From assembly GCF_002298975.1 (NCBI RefSeq), contig NZ_DBMV01000001.1, positions 406,157 through 470,156 on the forward strand: 64,000 nucleotides of DNA. Direction: 5' to 3'. The DNA is from Ralstonia sp. UBA689 (GTDB lineage: Bacteria > Pseudomonadota > Gammaproteobacteria > Burkholderiales > Burkholderiaceae). Shown in pieces: positions 53,193 through 60,635 of the stretch; position 1 is the first letter of the stretch, and every line of letters starts with the position of its first letter. The notes beneath the pieces were generated by a model. That model saw only the letters and a program-made list of their open reading frames with translations. It was not told the DNA's origin and did not search any database. Position numbers and translations under genes: made by a program.

Positions 53193-54233
53193 TTACTTCG
53201 ATGCCCACGAGGCGAAGCGCTGTTCCAGCTCGTCGCCGTGGTCGGTCCAGAACTGCAGGTTCTGCAGCACGGCGTTCTTGGCGTTCTCCGGCGAGTTCGG
53301 CATGTTGGCCTGCGTCTTGGCGTCGAGCGCCTTGATGGCCGCTACGTTGGCCGGGCCGTAGGCGATGTGCTTGGCGTACTCCTGCTGCGGCTTCTGCGAC
53401 AGCGTGTAGGCGATGTACTGCTCGGCCAGCGCCTTGTTGGGCGTGCCCTTGGGGATGGCCCAGTAGTCCAGGTCGTAGATGCTGCCGTTCCAGACCACCT
53501 TCAGGTTCTTGCCTTCGCGCTGGGCGGCGTCGATGCGGCCGTTGAAGGCGGTGGACATCACCACGTCACCCGCCACCAGGAATTGCGGCGGCTGCGCGCC
53601 GGCTTCCCACCACTGGATGTTCGGCTTGAGCTGATCGAGCTTCTTGAACGCGCGGTTCTGGCCGTCCTTGGTGGCGAGCACCTTGTAGACGTCCTTGACG
53701 GGCACGCCGTCGGCCATCAATGCGAATTCCAGGTTGCCGCGCGCACCCTTGCGCATGCCGCGCTTGCCCGGGAATTTCTTCACGTCCCAGAAATCGGCCC
53801 AGCCGGTCGGGGCGGTCTTGAGCTTGTCGGCGTTGTACGCCATCGCGGTCGACCACACGAAGAAGCCCACGCCGCAGGTGCTCGGCGACTCGGGGATCAG
53901 ATCGGTCTTCTTGGCGATCTTGCTCCAGTCGAGCTTCTCGAACAGGCCTTCATCGCAGCCGCGGCCGATGTCACCCGATTCCACTTCCACCACGTCCCAG
54001 TTGACGTGCTTGGCTTCGACCATGGCCTTGATCTTGGCCTGCTCGCCGTTGTACTCGACCACGGTGACCTTGTTGCCGGTCTGCGCTTCGAACGGCTTGT
54101 TGAAGGCGGCCTTCTGCGCGTCACCATTGGCGCCGCCGAAGTTGACGACGGTGATTTCCGCTGCATGCGCGCCGAATGCAATGGCGAACGCGCCGGCAAG
54201 CACGGACAGACGCGTCTTTGCGATGTGTTTCAT
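53193..54233 (-). CDS. Polyamine-type periplasmic binding protein
   Basis: A 346-residue solute-binding protein of the PotD/PotF kind. The signal peptide MKHIAKTRLSVLAGAFAIAFGAHA is cleaved near residue 24. The mature start EITVVNFGGANGDAQKAA and the later DVVEVESGDIGRGCDEGLFEKLDW and FNGRIDAAQREGKNLKVVWNGSIYDLDYWAIPKGT are typical. Acidic pocket residues would bind a cationic ligand, but I could not assign which. It lies between the ATPase gene (72 bp upstream) and permease B (102 bp downstream), with a strong start region. Confidence 0.92.
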   Translation of the reverse strand: MKHIAKTRLSVLAGAFAIAFGAHAAEITVVNFGGANGDAQKAAFNKPFEAQTGNKVTVVEYNGEQAKIKAMVEAKHVNWDVVEVESGDIGRGCDEGLFEKLDWSKIAKKTDLIPESPSTCGVGFFVWSTAMAYNADKLKTAPTGWADFWDVKKFPGKRGMRKGARGNLEFALMADGVPVKDVYKVLATKDGQNRAFKKLDQLKPNIQWWEAGAQPPQFLVAGDVVMSTAFNGRIDAAQREGKNLKVVWNGSIYDLDYWAIPKGTPNKALAEQYIAYTLSQKPQQEYAKHIAYGPANVAAIKALDAKTQANMPNSPENAKNAVLQNLQFWTDHGDELEQRFASWASK

Positions 54234-54304
54234 TCCTGGCTCCTCTTATTGGCGTGTGGGTACAACGTGTGGTCGTGGCATGCGGGCAGGGTTGCCCGCG
54301 TGCG

Positions 54305-55393
54305 TCATGCAAAAACGCGCAGGTGTTCGGGTGCGAATTCAAGCTGGATCGGCGCGCCCGGCGCAAAGCCGTCGAGCGCGCGCGTGCCCAGCGGCACCTT
54401 CACGAAACATTCGGGCTGGTCGGGCAGGGCGCAGCGCATGCGCACGTGGTCGCCAAAGTAGACGAGGCCGCGTGTCTGTCCGGTGATCGCATTGCCGGCG
54501 GCGGAGGCACCTTCGGTCAGGCGCATACGCTCGGGGCGGATGCAGCCGGTGGCGGTGGCCCCAACATTGGCGCCGGCGATGTTGCGGCCGACCACGCGAG
54601 CGCCGTCGTTGAGCTGCAGTTCGCAGTAGTCGCCCTCGACGCGGGTGACGGTGCCGCGCAGCGTGTTGCTGTCGCCGATGAAGTTGGCGACGAACTCATT
54701 GCAGGGGCGCTCGTAGAGGCTGTCCACCGTGTCGAGCTGTTGCACGATGCCCTTGTCGAACACCGCCACGCGGTCGGACATGGTGAGCGCCTCGCCCTGG
54801 TCGTGCGTCACGTAGACGAAGGTCACGCCGAGCTTTTCGTGCAGCGATTTCAACTCGTACTGCATGTGTTCACGCAGTTGCTTGTCGAGCGCGCCCAGCG
54901 GTTCGTCCATCAGCACGAGCTTGGGCTCGAACACCAGCGCGCGCGCCAGTGCGATGCGCTGCTGCTGGCCGCCCGAGAGCTGCGCCGGGTACCGCTTGGC
55001 AAAGCCTTCCATGCGCACCATCTGCAGGGCCTTGTGCACGCGCTCGGCACGTTCGGCGGCGGGCAGCTTGCGCACGGTCAGCGGGTATTCCACGTTTTGC
55101 GCGACCGTCAGGTGCGGAAACAGCGCGTAGTTCTGGAACACCATGCCGATGTTGCGCTTGTGCGGCGGCACGTTGTTGAGCAGGGCGCCTTCCAGGCGGA
55201 TCTCGCCGCCGGTCGGGAATTCGAACCCGGCCAGCATCATCAGGCACGTGGTCTTGCCCGAGCCGGAGGGGCCCAGCAGGGTCAGGAACTCACCCTGGTA
55301 GATGTCCAGATCCAGATGCTTGACCACGAGGGTCTCGCCGTCATACGTCTTGCGTACACCGCGAAAGCTGACGATCACGTCGTCCGTCTTCAT
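54305..55393 (-). CDS. Polyamine-type ABC ATPase
   Basis: A 362-residue ABC ATPase of the PotA subfamily and first gene of the operon. Walker A is GPSGSGKTT, the Q-loop region NIGMVFQNYALFPHLTV, the signature LSGGQQQRIALARAL, Walker B LVLMDEPLGALD and the H-loop THDQGEA. The C-terminal regulatory OB-type domain (TOBE) is about 245-362. It hydrolyses ATP on the cytosolic side to drive import through the two permeases. The 454 bp upstream of it are non-coding and include its promoter region. Confidence 0.93.
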   Translation of the reverse strand: MKTDDVIVSFRGVRKTYDGETLVVKHLDLDIYQGEFLTLLGPSGSGKTTCLMMLAGFEFPTGGEIRLEGALLNNVPPHKRNIGMVFQNYALFPHLTVAQNVEYPLTVRKLPAAERAERVHKALQMVRMEGFAKRYPAQLSGGQQQRIALARALVFEPKLVLMDEPLGALDKQLREHMQYELKSLHEKLGVTFVYVTHDQGEALTMSDRVAVFDKGIVQQLDTVDSLYERPCNEFVANFIGDSNTLRGTVTRVEGDYCELQLNDGARVVGRNIAGANVGATATGCIRPERMRLTEGASAAGNAITGQTRGLVYFGDHVRMRCALPDQPECFVKVPLGTRALDGFAPGAPIQLEFAPEHLRVFA

Positions 55394-55847
55394 TGCTGCC
55401 TCCTGCCGTTCACGGGTCCTTCCGGGCCGGTCAACATGTCGATGTTGTGTCGAATTGTGGATGGACTATAGCGGCTCATTGTTCTGCCAAGTGGACCCAA
55501 TTCTGACTATTTGATGGAGCCATTTTGTGTGGGATGCTGGGCACAGCCAACGGGCGTGCGGCATGCCGGCACCACAATAGGGAAAACCCCCGAGGCCTTG
55601 CCAAGGCAAGCATGGCGGGCGATCCCATGATTGGGCGCGGTGGTTGGAGTGTAGGCCGCTATGCAGGCGGATGTTGTGGGCAGGCGCGGAGGGGATGGAG
55701 CCAATTTGACCCTGCTCGGTGCGCTGTGTGATCTGCCTGAATTTGGTGCGACGCAGCGTCACAAAAACGGTGCGTGCCCGTTATGTGGAGCGGGCGGCTT
55801 CTGGATGGAGCGTCCAGTATGTTGTCCCGCAGCAACCCGTCGCGGCG
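55394..55847. other. Non-coding gap upstream of ABC operon
   Basis: 454 bp between the ABC ATPase start and the sensor kinase end. A moderately A+T-rich stretch at 55440-55520 and a TATAGT hexamer (minus strand, about 55466-55471) may form the operon promoter, but no good -35 at 17 bp was found. An inverted repeat GCCTT-GCC-AAGGC lies at 55595-55607. Reading frames here do not look like proteins. Confidence 0.5.
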
Positions 55848-57275
55848 CTAGGCTGTGTTGCCTGGGGTGTCGTCGGGCGGCGCCAGCGCCAGACAGACGC
55901 TGATCGTCAGTCCGCCACCGGGCGTGTCCGACAACCCGACCGTACCGCCGTGCATGCGCGCAATCTCGCGCACGATGGCCAAGCCCAGGCCGCTGCCGTC
56001 TTGCCCTTGCGAGGCCGCGCCACGGTAGAAGCGGCCGAACACCGCATCGCGCTCGGGCATGGCAATGCCGGGGCCGTCGTCCTCCACCTGCAGCAAGGCT
56101 TGTTCGCCCAGCATCGGGGTGTGCTGGCGTTTGACCCGCAGCGTTACGCGTGCGCCGTCGCCGGCATAGCGGATGGCGTTGTCGAGCAGGTTGCCGACCA
56201 GTTCCTGCAGCCATTGCGGCTCGCCCGTGACTGTGACGGGCTCGCCCTCGAAGCCGAGGTCGATGCCGGCCCTGCGTGCAATGGGGGCCAGTTCCAGCGC
56301 CACGTCGCCGGCCAGCGTATCGAGCCGCTGCGGCTGGAGTTGCGGGGCGTAACCGCTGTCCGGCTCCAGGCGAGAGAGCGACAGCAGTTGCTGCACGCCC
56401 CGGGCGGCCTGGCGCACGGTGCCGTGCAGCGGTTCCAGATGGCGGCGGATACGGTCGCCGTTGGGCTCGCGCAGGGCGAGTTCGGATTGCGCCTGGATCA
56501 CGGCCAGTGGCGTCTTCAACTGGTGGGCAGCGTCGGCAAAGAAGCGCTTGCGCGCCTGCAGCATGCGCAGCAGGCGCGCCACATATTGGTTGATTGCCTC
56601 GACCAGCGGCGCGACTTCTGCCGGCAGCCCGTGTTGCGCAAGCGGGGCCAGCTCATCAGCGCCCCGGCTGGCGACGCTCTCGCTCAACTGGCGCAGGGGC
56701 CGCAGCCCGCGCCGCACGCCCAGCCAGACAACCCCCACGGCCAGCACCACCAGCAGCACTTCCTGCTGCAGCGATCCCGCCAGAATCTCGTTCGCCAGCG
56801 CTTCGCGCGGCTCCAGCGTTTCGCCCACCAGCAGCCACACAATCTGGATCTGTGAGGACTGTGTATCGCGCACCGGTAGCGGCTGCGCGGCCATGCGGAC
56901 CTGCATGCCGCGGAACTGCGTGTCGTAGAAGAGGGTACGGTATGGCGCGGGCTGGCGGCCGCCGGGTATCGGCAAGCCATCGTAGCCGGTGAGCGTGGCG
57001 CCCTTGGCATCGACGAGCCGATAGAAGATGCTGCTGCCCGTTTCGGATTCGAGAATTTCCAGCGCGAGGTAAGGCAGGTCGATGGCGAAGTGCCCGTCGC
57101 TCAGGCGCACGCCTTCGCGCATGGCCTTGAGCGATGCTTCCAGCGTGCGGTCGAATGCCGAGTTGGCGGCGGTCATGGCGCGCGTGTAGGTCAGCCATGC
57201 ATCGAGCGCGAGCAGCCCCAGCAGCGGCAGCACAAGCCAGAGCGAGAGTTGCCGACGCAGGCTCGGTGCGTTCAC
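55848..57275 (-). CDS. TctE-like sensor histidine kinase
   Basis: A 475-residue membrane histidine kinase. TM1 is about 10-28 and TM2 about 160-185. The intervening periplasmic part belongs to the 2CSK_N type found with TctE/QseC. The H-box is AHQLKTPLAVIQAQSEL, the N-box NLLDNAIRYAG, and the G-boxes DDGPGI and GSGLGLAIV. The GTG start at 57275 overlaps the previous gene's TGA in GTGA, so the kinase is translationally coupled to the response regulator. It likely senses a carboxylate or polyamine-like solute, given the neighbouring transporter and porin. Confidence 0.93.
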   Translation of the reverse strand: MNAPSLRRQLSLWLVLPLLGLLALDAWLTYTRAMTAANSAFDRTLEASLKAMREGVRLSDGHFAIDLPYLALEILESETGSSIFYRLVDAKGATLTGYDGLPIPGGRQPAPYRTLFYDTQFRGMQVRMAAQPLPVRDTQSSQIQIVWLLVGETLEPREALANEILAGSLQQEVLLVVLAVGVVWLGVRRGLRPLRQLSESVASRGADELAPLAQHGLPAEVAPLVEAINQYVARLLRMLQARKRFFADAAHQLKTPLAVIQAQSELALREPNGDRIRRHLEPLHGTVRQAARGVQQLLSLSRLEPDSGYAPQLQPQRLDTLAGDVALELAPIARRAGIDLGFEGEPVTVTGEPQWLQELVGNLLDNAIRYAGDGARVTLRVKRQHTPMLGEQALLQVEDDGPGIAMPERDAVFGRFYRGAASQGQDGSGLGLAIVREIARMHGGTVGLSDTPGGGLTISVCLALAPPDDTPGNTA

Positions 57276-57961
57276 GGAGCGGTGTCCGGCTGCGCCGATG
57301 TGGCTTCCAGCAGATAGCCGAGCCCGCGCAGCATGACGATGGCCACGCCGCTGCCGTCGAGCTTCTTGCGCAGGCGGTGCACGTAGATCTCGATGGCGTC
57401 GGCATTGACCGACTCGTTGATGCTGAAAATCTTCTCCGAGATGGCGGCCTTGTTGACGGCGCGGCCGTCGCGCAGGATCAGCACCTCCAGCACGGCGCGC
57501 TCGCGGCCGGTGAGCGCCAGCAGTTCGCCATGGAGCGTGAAGGCGCCGCTGATGCCGTCGTAGTGCAGCGGGCCGCATTGCAGTTGCGTGCTCTCGTGGC
57601 CGTGGCTGCGTCGGATGAGCGCACGGGCGCGTGCCTCCACCTCGCTCAGGTCGAACGGTTTCGCAAGGTAATCGTCAGCTCCGAGGTTCAGGCCGCGCAC
57701 GCGTTCTTCCACGGCGCCGTGGGCGGTCAGGATCATCACGGGCAGCGGGTTCTTGCGGGCGCGCAGGCGCCGCAGCACTTCCAGGCCATCCACGCGCGGC
57801 AGGCCGATGTCGAGGATGGCCAGGGCGTAGTCCTGCGTGGTGAGCAGCAGATCGGCGGCGTGGCCGTCGTGCGCGCAGTCGACCGTGAACCCGGCCTGGC
57901 CCAGGGCCTCTTCCAGCGTGCTGGCCAGCTTCAGGTTGTCTTCGACCAACAGGATGCGCAT
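57272..57961 (-). CDS. TctD-like response regulator
   Basis: A 229-residue OmpR-family regulator. The receiver has acidic residues E7-D8, phospho-acceptor D51 (AILDIGLPRVDGL) and the conserved K in DDYLAKPFDLSE. The effector domain is a winged helix ending IVMLRGLGYLLEAT. The start 57961 fits the family (MRILLVEDNLK); an upstream ATG at 57985 would add eight unusual residues. It is the first gene of the two-gene unit with the kinase and is divergent from a porin. An 11-bp-spaced direct repeat in the porin leader is a plausible binding site. Confidence 0.93.
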   Translation of the reverse strand: MRILLVEDNLKLASTLEEALGQAGFTVDCAHDGHAADLLLTTQDYALAILDIGLPRVDGLEVLRRLRARKNPLPVMILTAHGAVEERVRGLNLGADDYLAKPFDLSEVEARARALIRRSHGHESTQLQCGPLHYDGISGAFTLHGELLALTGRERAVLEVLILRDGRAVNKAAISEKIFSINESVNADAIEIYVHRLRKKLDGSGVAIVMLRGLGYLLEATSAQPDTAP

Positions 57962-58069
57962 ATCGGATTCTTCTTGCAGGGGCACAGAGAGATACAGGCA
58001 TCGCCTCGCGTTTTGAAGCTAGGGAAAATCCCGAGCCCACGCGCATCCCCCACCAATTTCCCGCCAATC

Positions 58070-58087
58070 GAAAGTGAACTGAAAGTG
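58070..58087 (+). promoter_or_regulatory. Phased direct repeat, regulator site
   Basis: GAAAGTG occurs at 58070-58076 and 58081-58087, 11 bp apart, i.e. one helical turn, separated by AACT. A TACGAT -10-like hexamer lies at 58097-58102, placing the repeats where a -35 would be. This layout is typical of OmpR/PhoB/TctD-type activator boxes. Confidence 0.6.
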
Positions 58088-58166
58088 CGTCGCTCATACG
58101 ATCCGTCCCGCCCGGAGGTGCCGCAATGGCGGCCTTTGTGGCCTGACAACGTATAAGGGAGACCTG

Positions 58167-59240
58167 ATGAACAAGACTTCGATGGCGCTGGCGGTGGTCG
58201 CGCTCGCCACCGCCGCTACTGCCGATATTGCCGCCGCGCAATCCTCCAACGTGACCCTGTATGGCCTGATCGACTCGGGCATCGAGTACGTGAACCACGC
58301 GGGCCCGAACGGCGGCAGCGTCACGCAACTGGTCTCGGGTGGCAAAAACACATCCCGCTGGGGCCTGCGCGGCACGGAAGACCTGGGCGGTGGACTGAAG
58401 GGCATCTTCAACCTGGAAAGCGGCATCGCCATCGACACCGGCAAGCTCGACACCGACAACACGCTGTTCGACCGCCGCGCCACCGTGGGCCTGGCTGGCA
58501 GCTTCGGCCAGGTGGTGGCCGGACGCACCTTCACCACCACGTACGACTTCATGCTGCCGTACGATCCGATGGGCTACGCGCCGAACTACTCGTGGGCCAC
58601 GTCGGCCACCGCCACGGGGGGGCGCAAGGACGGCATGTTCACGCGCGCCTCCAACGCCGTCCGCTATGACGGCACGTTCGGCGGCCTGAAGCTGGGCGCC
58701 ACCATGGCCTTTGGCGAGGTCGCAGGCAACTTCAAGAGCAGCTCGAAGTACGACCTGGGTATCGGCTACAGCGCGGGCGGTTTCTCGGCCGCAGCCACGT
58801 GGGATCGCCAGAATGGCGCGGGCACCAGCACCACGCCGGCGGATACGACCGATTACATCCAAGGCATTCATGCCGGTGCCAGCTACAACTTCGGCGCGCT
58901 CAAGCTGTTCGCGGGCTACCGCAACTACAAGCGTACGTTCACCACAGCCGCCGCCAGCCTGCGCAGCGATATGTACTGGTTGGGCGCCAGCTATGACTTC
59001 ACGCCGGCCTTCACGCTGTACGGCGCGGTCTACAAGCAGAACATCAAGGACGGCAACGATGCCGATCCGATCCTGTTCTCGGTGCGTGGCCAGTACGCGC
59101 TGTCCAAGCGCACCACGGCTTACCTGGCCGGCGGCTATGCCAAGGCACGCAATGGCCAGAACGTGAGTCTGTCGCGGGATGCGGTCGGCTATGGCAACAA
59201 TCAGGTGGGTGTGACGGCGGGGTTGCAGCACCGCTTCTGA
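58167..59240 (+). CDS. Outer-membrane porin
   Basis: A 357-residue Gram-negative porin of the Burkholderiales type (Porin_4). The signal peptide MNKTSMALAVVALATAATADIAAA is cleaved near residue 25, after which the mature chain begins QSSNVTLYGLIDSGIEYV. Repeated beta-strands and the terminal Phe (AGLQHRF) fit a 16-strand trimeric barrel inserted by BAM. GGGAGA lies seven bases before ATG. It is divergent from a TctD-type regulator and faces the phased repeat, so its expression is likely solute-dependent. A 13-bp hairpin follows it. Confidence 0.95.
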   Translation: MNKTSMALAVVALATAATADIAAAQSSNVTLYGLIDSGIEYVNHAGPNGGSVTQLVSGGKNTSRWGLRGTEDLGGGLKGIFNLESGIAIDTGKLDTDNTLFDRRATVGLAGSFGQVVAGRTFTTTYDFMLPYDPMGYAPNYSWATSATATGGRKDGMFTRASNAVRYDGTFGGLKLGATMAFGEVAGNFKSSSKYDLGIGYSAGGFSAAATWDRQNGAGTSTTPADTTDYIQGIHAGASYNFGALKLFAGYRNYKRTFTTAAASLRSDMYWLGASYDFTPAFTLYGAVYKQNIKDGNDADPILFSVRGQYALSKRTTAYLAGGYAKARNGQNVSLSRDAVGYGNNQVGVTAGLQHRF

Positions 59241-59263
59241 TCGGCGCCTTTGATTGCTGCAAA

Positions 59264-59293
59264 GACAACGGGCACCTTTGGGTGCCCGTTGTC
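59264..59293. terminator. Bidirectional terminator porin/TssL
   Basis: A 13-bp perfect stem (59264-59276 with 59281-59293, core ACGGGCACC) has a TTTG/CAAA tetraloop. The minus-strand side ends in T's, so it most plausibly serves the leftward type VI island, and also the porin. Confidence 0.7.
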
Positions 59294-59345
59294 GGCCGTG
59301 CGCATTGTCCGAGCGCGCGATTGGTCTGTCGGCTGCAGCAATAGG

Positions 59346-60362
59346 CTATCGGCTCTCCGATTGCTGGCGACCGGGCGTGATGTTCGCTCGGGATTTTGGC
59401 GCATCAAGCGCAGGCAAGGGCGGCGGGGCAGCGACCATTTTGTTGATGGCGTCGATCGCTTGCAAGGTTTCCTCCTGTGCCTTGTGCAACTTGAATTGGA
59501 AATAGGCGTAGGTTCCAGCTAAAACCACCATGCAAACAACTGCTGTTACCCACACTGGAATGCCGCCAATTGGCCTGAGGTTGCGTTCCGTGGCGACATG
59601 CAATGACGGTGAAAGCTCGCGCGGTACCGGTGGGACTCTCGCTTTGATAATCGTGTAGAGCTTCTGGCGCAGCAGTTGATGCTCACGATCGCCGTTCGCC
59701 TTGACGCGGTATTGGCCCATGAAGCCCAGGCTCGTGATGATGTAAATCAAGTAGATCAGAACGAGATTTGCATCGGAATCTTCCACCAGGCGCGCGAGCA
59801 GTTGATACACCTTGGTGCCGCCATCCCGGTCGCCATGAAACTGCGCGGTGAGCGAGTGTTGCGACCATGCGCCGATGCCGTCTTTGCCGCCACCGCCCCA
59901 GGGGGTGTGATGCGCAGCCTCATCCAACGCTGCACACAGGCAATAACTGGCCCCCACGATGTGATTACGGTCAAAGCTGGCCCGATGGCATAGTTTTTCA
60001 AAGGTCCGGATCTCCATGACGAGCCGGGCACGCAGATGGTCGATCTGGCCGCGTCTAAGGTGCTTGACGGAGGGTAGATCGGCTACGACGCGAAGCAATC
60101 GACGCCCCGCAATTCTCAGGCCATAAGGATGGCCGATCAGCTCGATGCGCTCGAGCATTGTTGCAAGCTCGGCCTCGCTGTATTCGTCGACCTTCACGGG
60201 CGGTGCGTCGTTGCCATGAATGGCGCCCTTAACGTCTGTGAGTTTCTTTTCTGCAGCGGTTCCCGTCTGCTCGGATTTGGCCTGCGGCTTGCCAGGTTTC
60301 GCACCTCGATCGGCCAACCAGACTGGCGCTTTCTTTGAACGCGAACGTTTAGCCATCGACAT
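59346..60362 (-). CDS. DotU/TssL-like T6SS protein
   Basis: A 338-residue DotU/IcmH-family protein. The cytoplasmic N part contains GASYCLCAALDEAAHHTPWG and LVLIYLIYIITSLGFMGQYRVKANGDR, both highly characteristic of TssL. A single TM is predicted at about residues 269-288, followed by a short periplasmic tail, so it is a tail-anchored baseplate/membrane-complex subunit without the OmpA-like domain. Residues 1-60 are basic and disordered. It starts at ATG 60362 within the end of the PAAR gene. Its presence next to an effector rather than tssJKM suggests a specialised or displaced copy. Confidence 0.82.
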   Translation of the reverse strand: MSMAKRSRSKKAPVWLADRGAKPGKPQAKSEQTGTAAEKKLTDVKGAIHGNDAPPVKVDEYSEAELATMLERIELIGHPYGLRIAGRRLLRVVADLPSVKHLRRGQIDHLRARLVMEIRTFEKLCHRASFDRNHIVGASYCLCAALDEAAHHTPWGGGGKDGIGAWSQHSLTAQFHGDRDGGTKVYQLLARLVEDSDANLVLIYLIYIITSLGFMGQYRVKANGDREHQLLRQKLYTIIKARVPPVPRELSPSLHVATERNLRPIGGIPVWVTAVVCMVVLAGTYAYFQFKLHKAQEETLQAIDAINKMVAAPPPLPALDAPKSRANITPGRQQSESR

Positions 60363-60633
60363 ACCCAGTCGTGGTGCCAACGAGTGTGCAACCGCACTGG
60401 CAACGATGCCCGTGCAGCGCTACCGGTTTGCCGTTCACGATCATGGAATCATCGCCTTCAATGATGGGATTCACGCCGTGCGGGCGGCCATCTGGGTAAC
60501 GTGCCGGGCAGTCCACCAGATCGCCCTTGCGGGCGATGGGCTTGTCGTCAATGGTGTCTGAGGGTGAGCCGCTGATGACGCGGCCGTTGCTGGAGTTGAC
60601 GTCTCCGACCACGATGATGGATTTGAATGGCAT
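60349..60633 (-). CDS. PAAR-domain spike-tip protein
   Basis: A 94-residue PAAR protein, the conical metal-binding cap of the VgrG spike that carries effectors. The fold's recurring PAAR-like turns are visible in SGSPSDTIDDKPIARKGDLVDCP, HGVNPIIEGDDSMIVNG and PVALHGHRCQCGC. Cys/His residues would hold the zinc. The ribosome site GGGAGA is embedded in the last codons of the effector gene and the start lies two bases past that stop, so translation is linked. Its 3' end overlaps the TssL start by 14 bp. It probably delivers the adjacent lipase. Confidence 0.85.
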   Translation of the reverse strand: MPFKSIIVVGDVNSSNGRVISGSPSDTIDDKPIARKGDLVDCPARYPDGRPHGVNPIIEGDDSMIVNGKPVALHGHRCQCGCTLVGTTTGYVDG

Positions 60634-60635
60634 GT

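Noticed and set aside
55466..55762. 98-codon minus-strand frame upstream of the ABC operon
   Set aside because: No ribosome site, His/Trp/Pro-rich composition, overlaps the probable promoter region.
57276..57578. N-terminal extension of the TctE-like kinase
   Set aside because: It runs through the response regulator gene in another frame. GTG 57275 overlapping the regulator stop and followed by a TM helix is the natural start.
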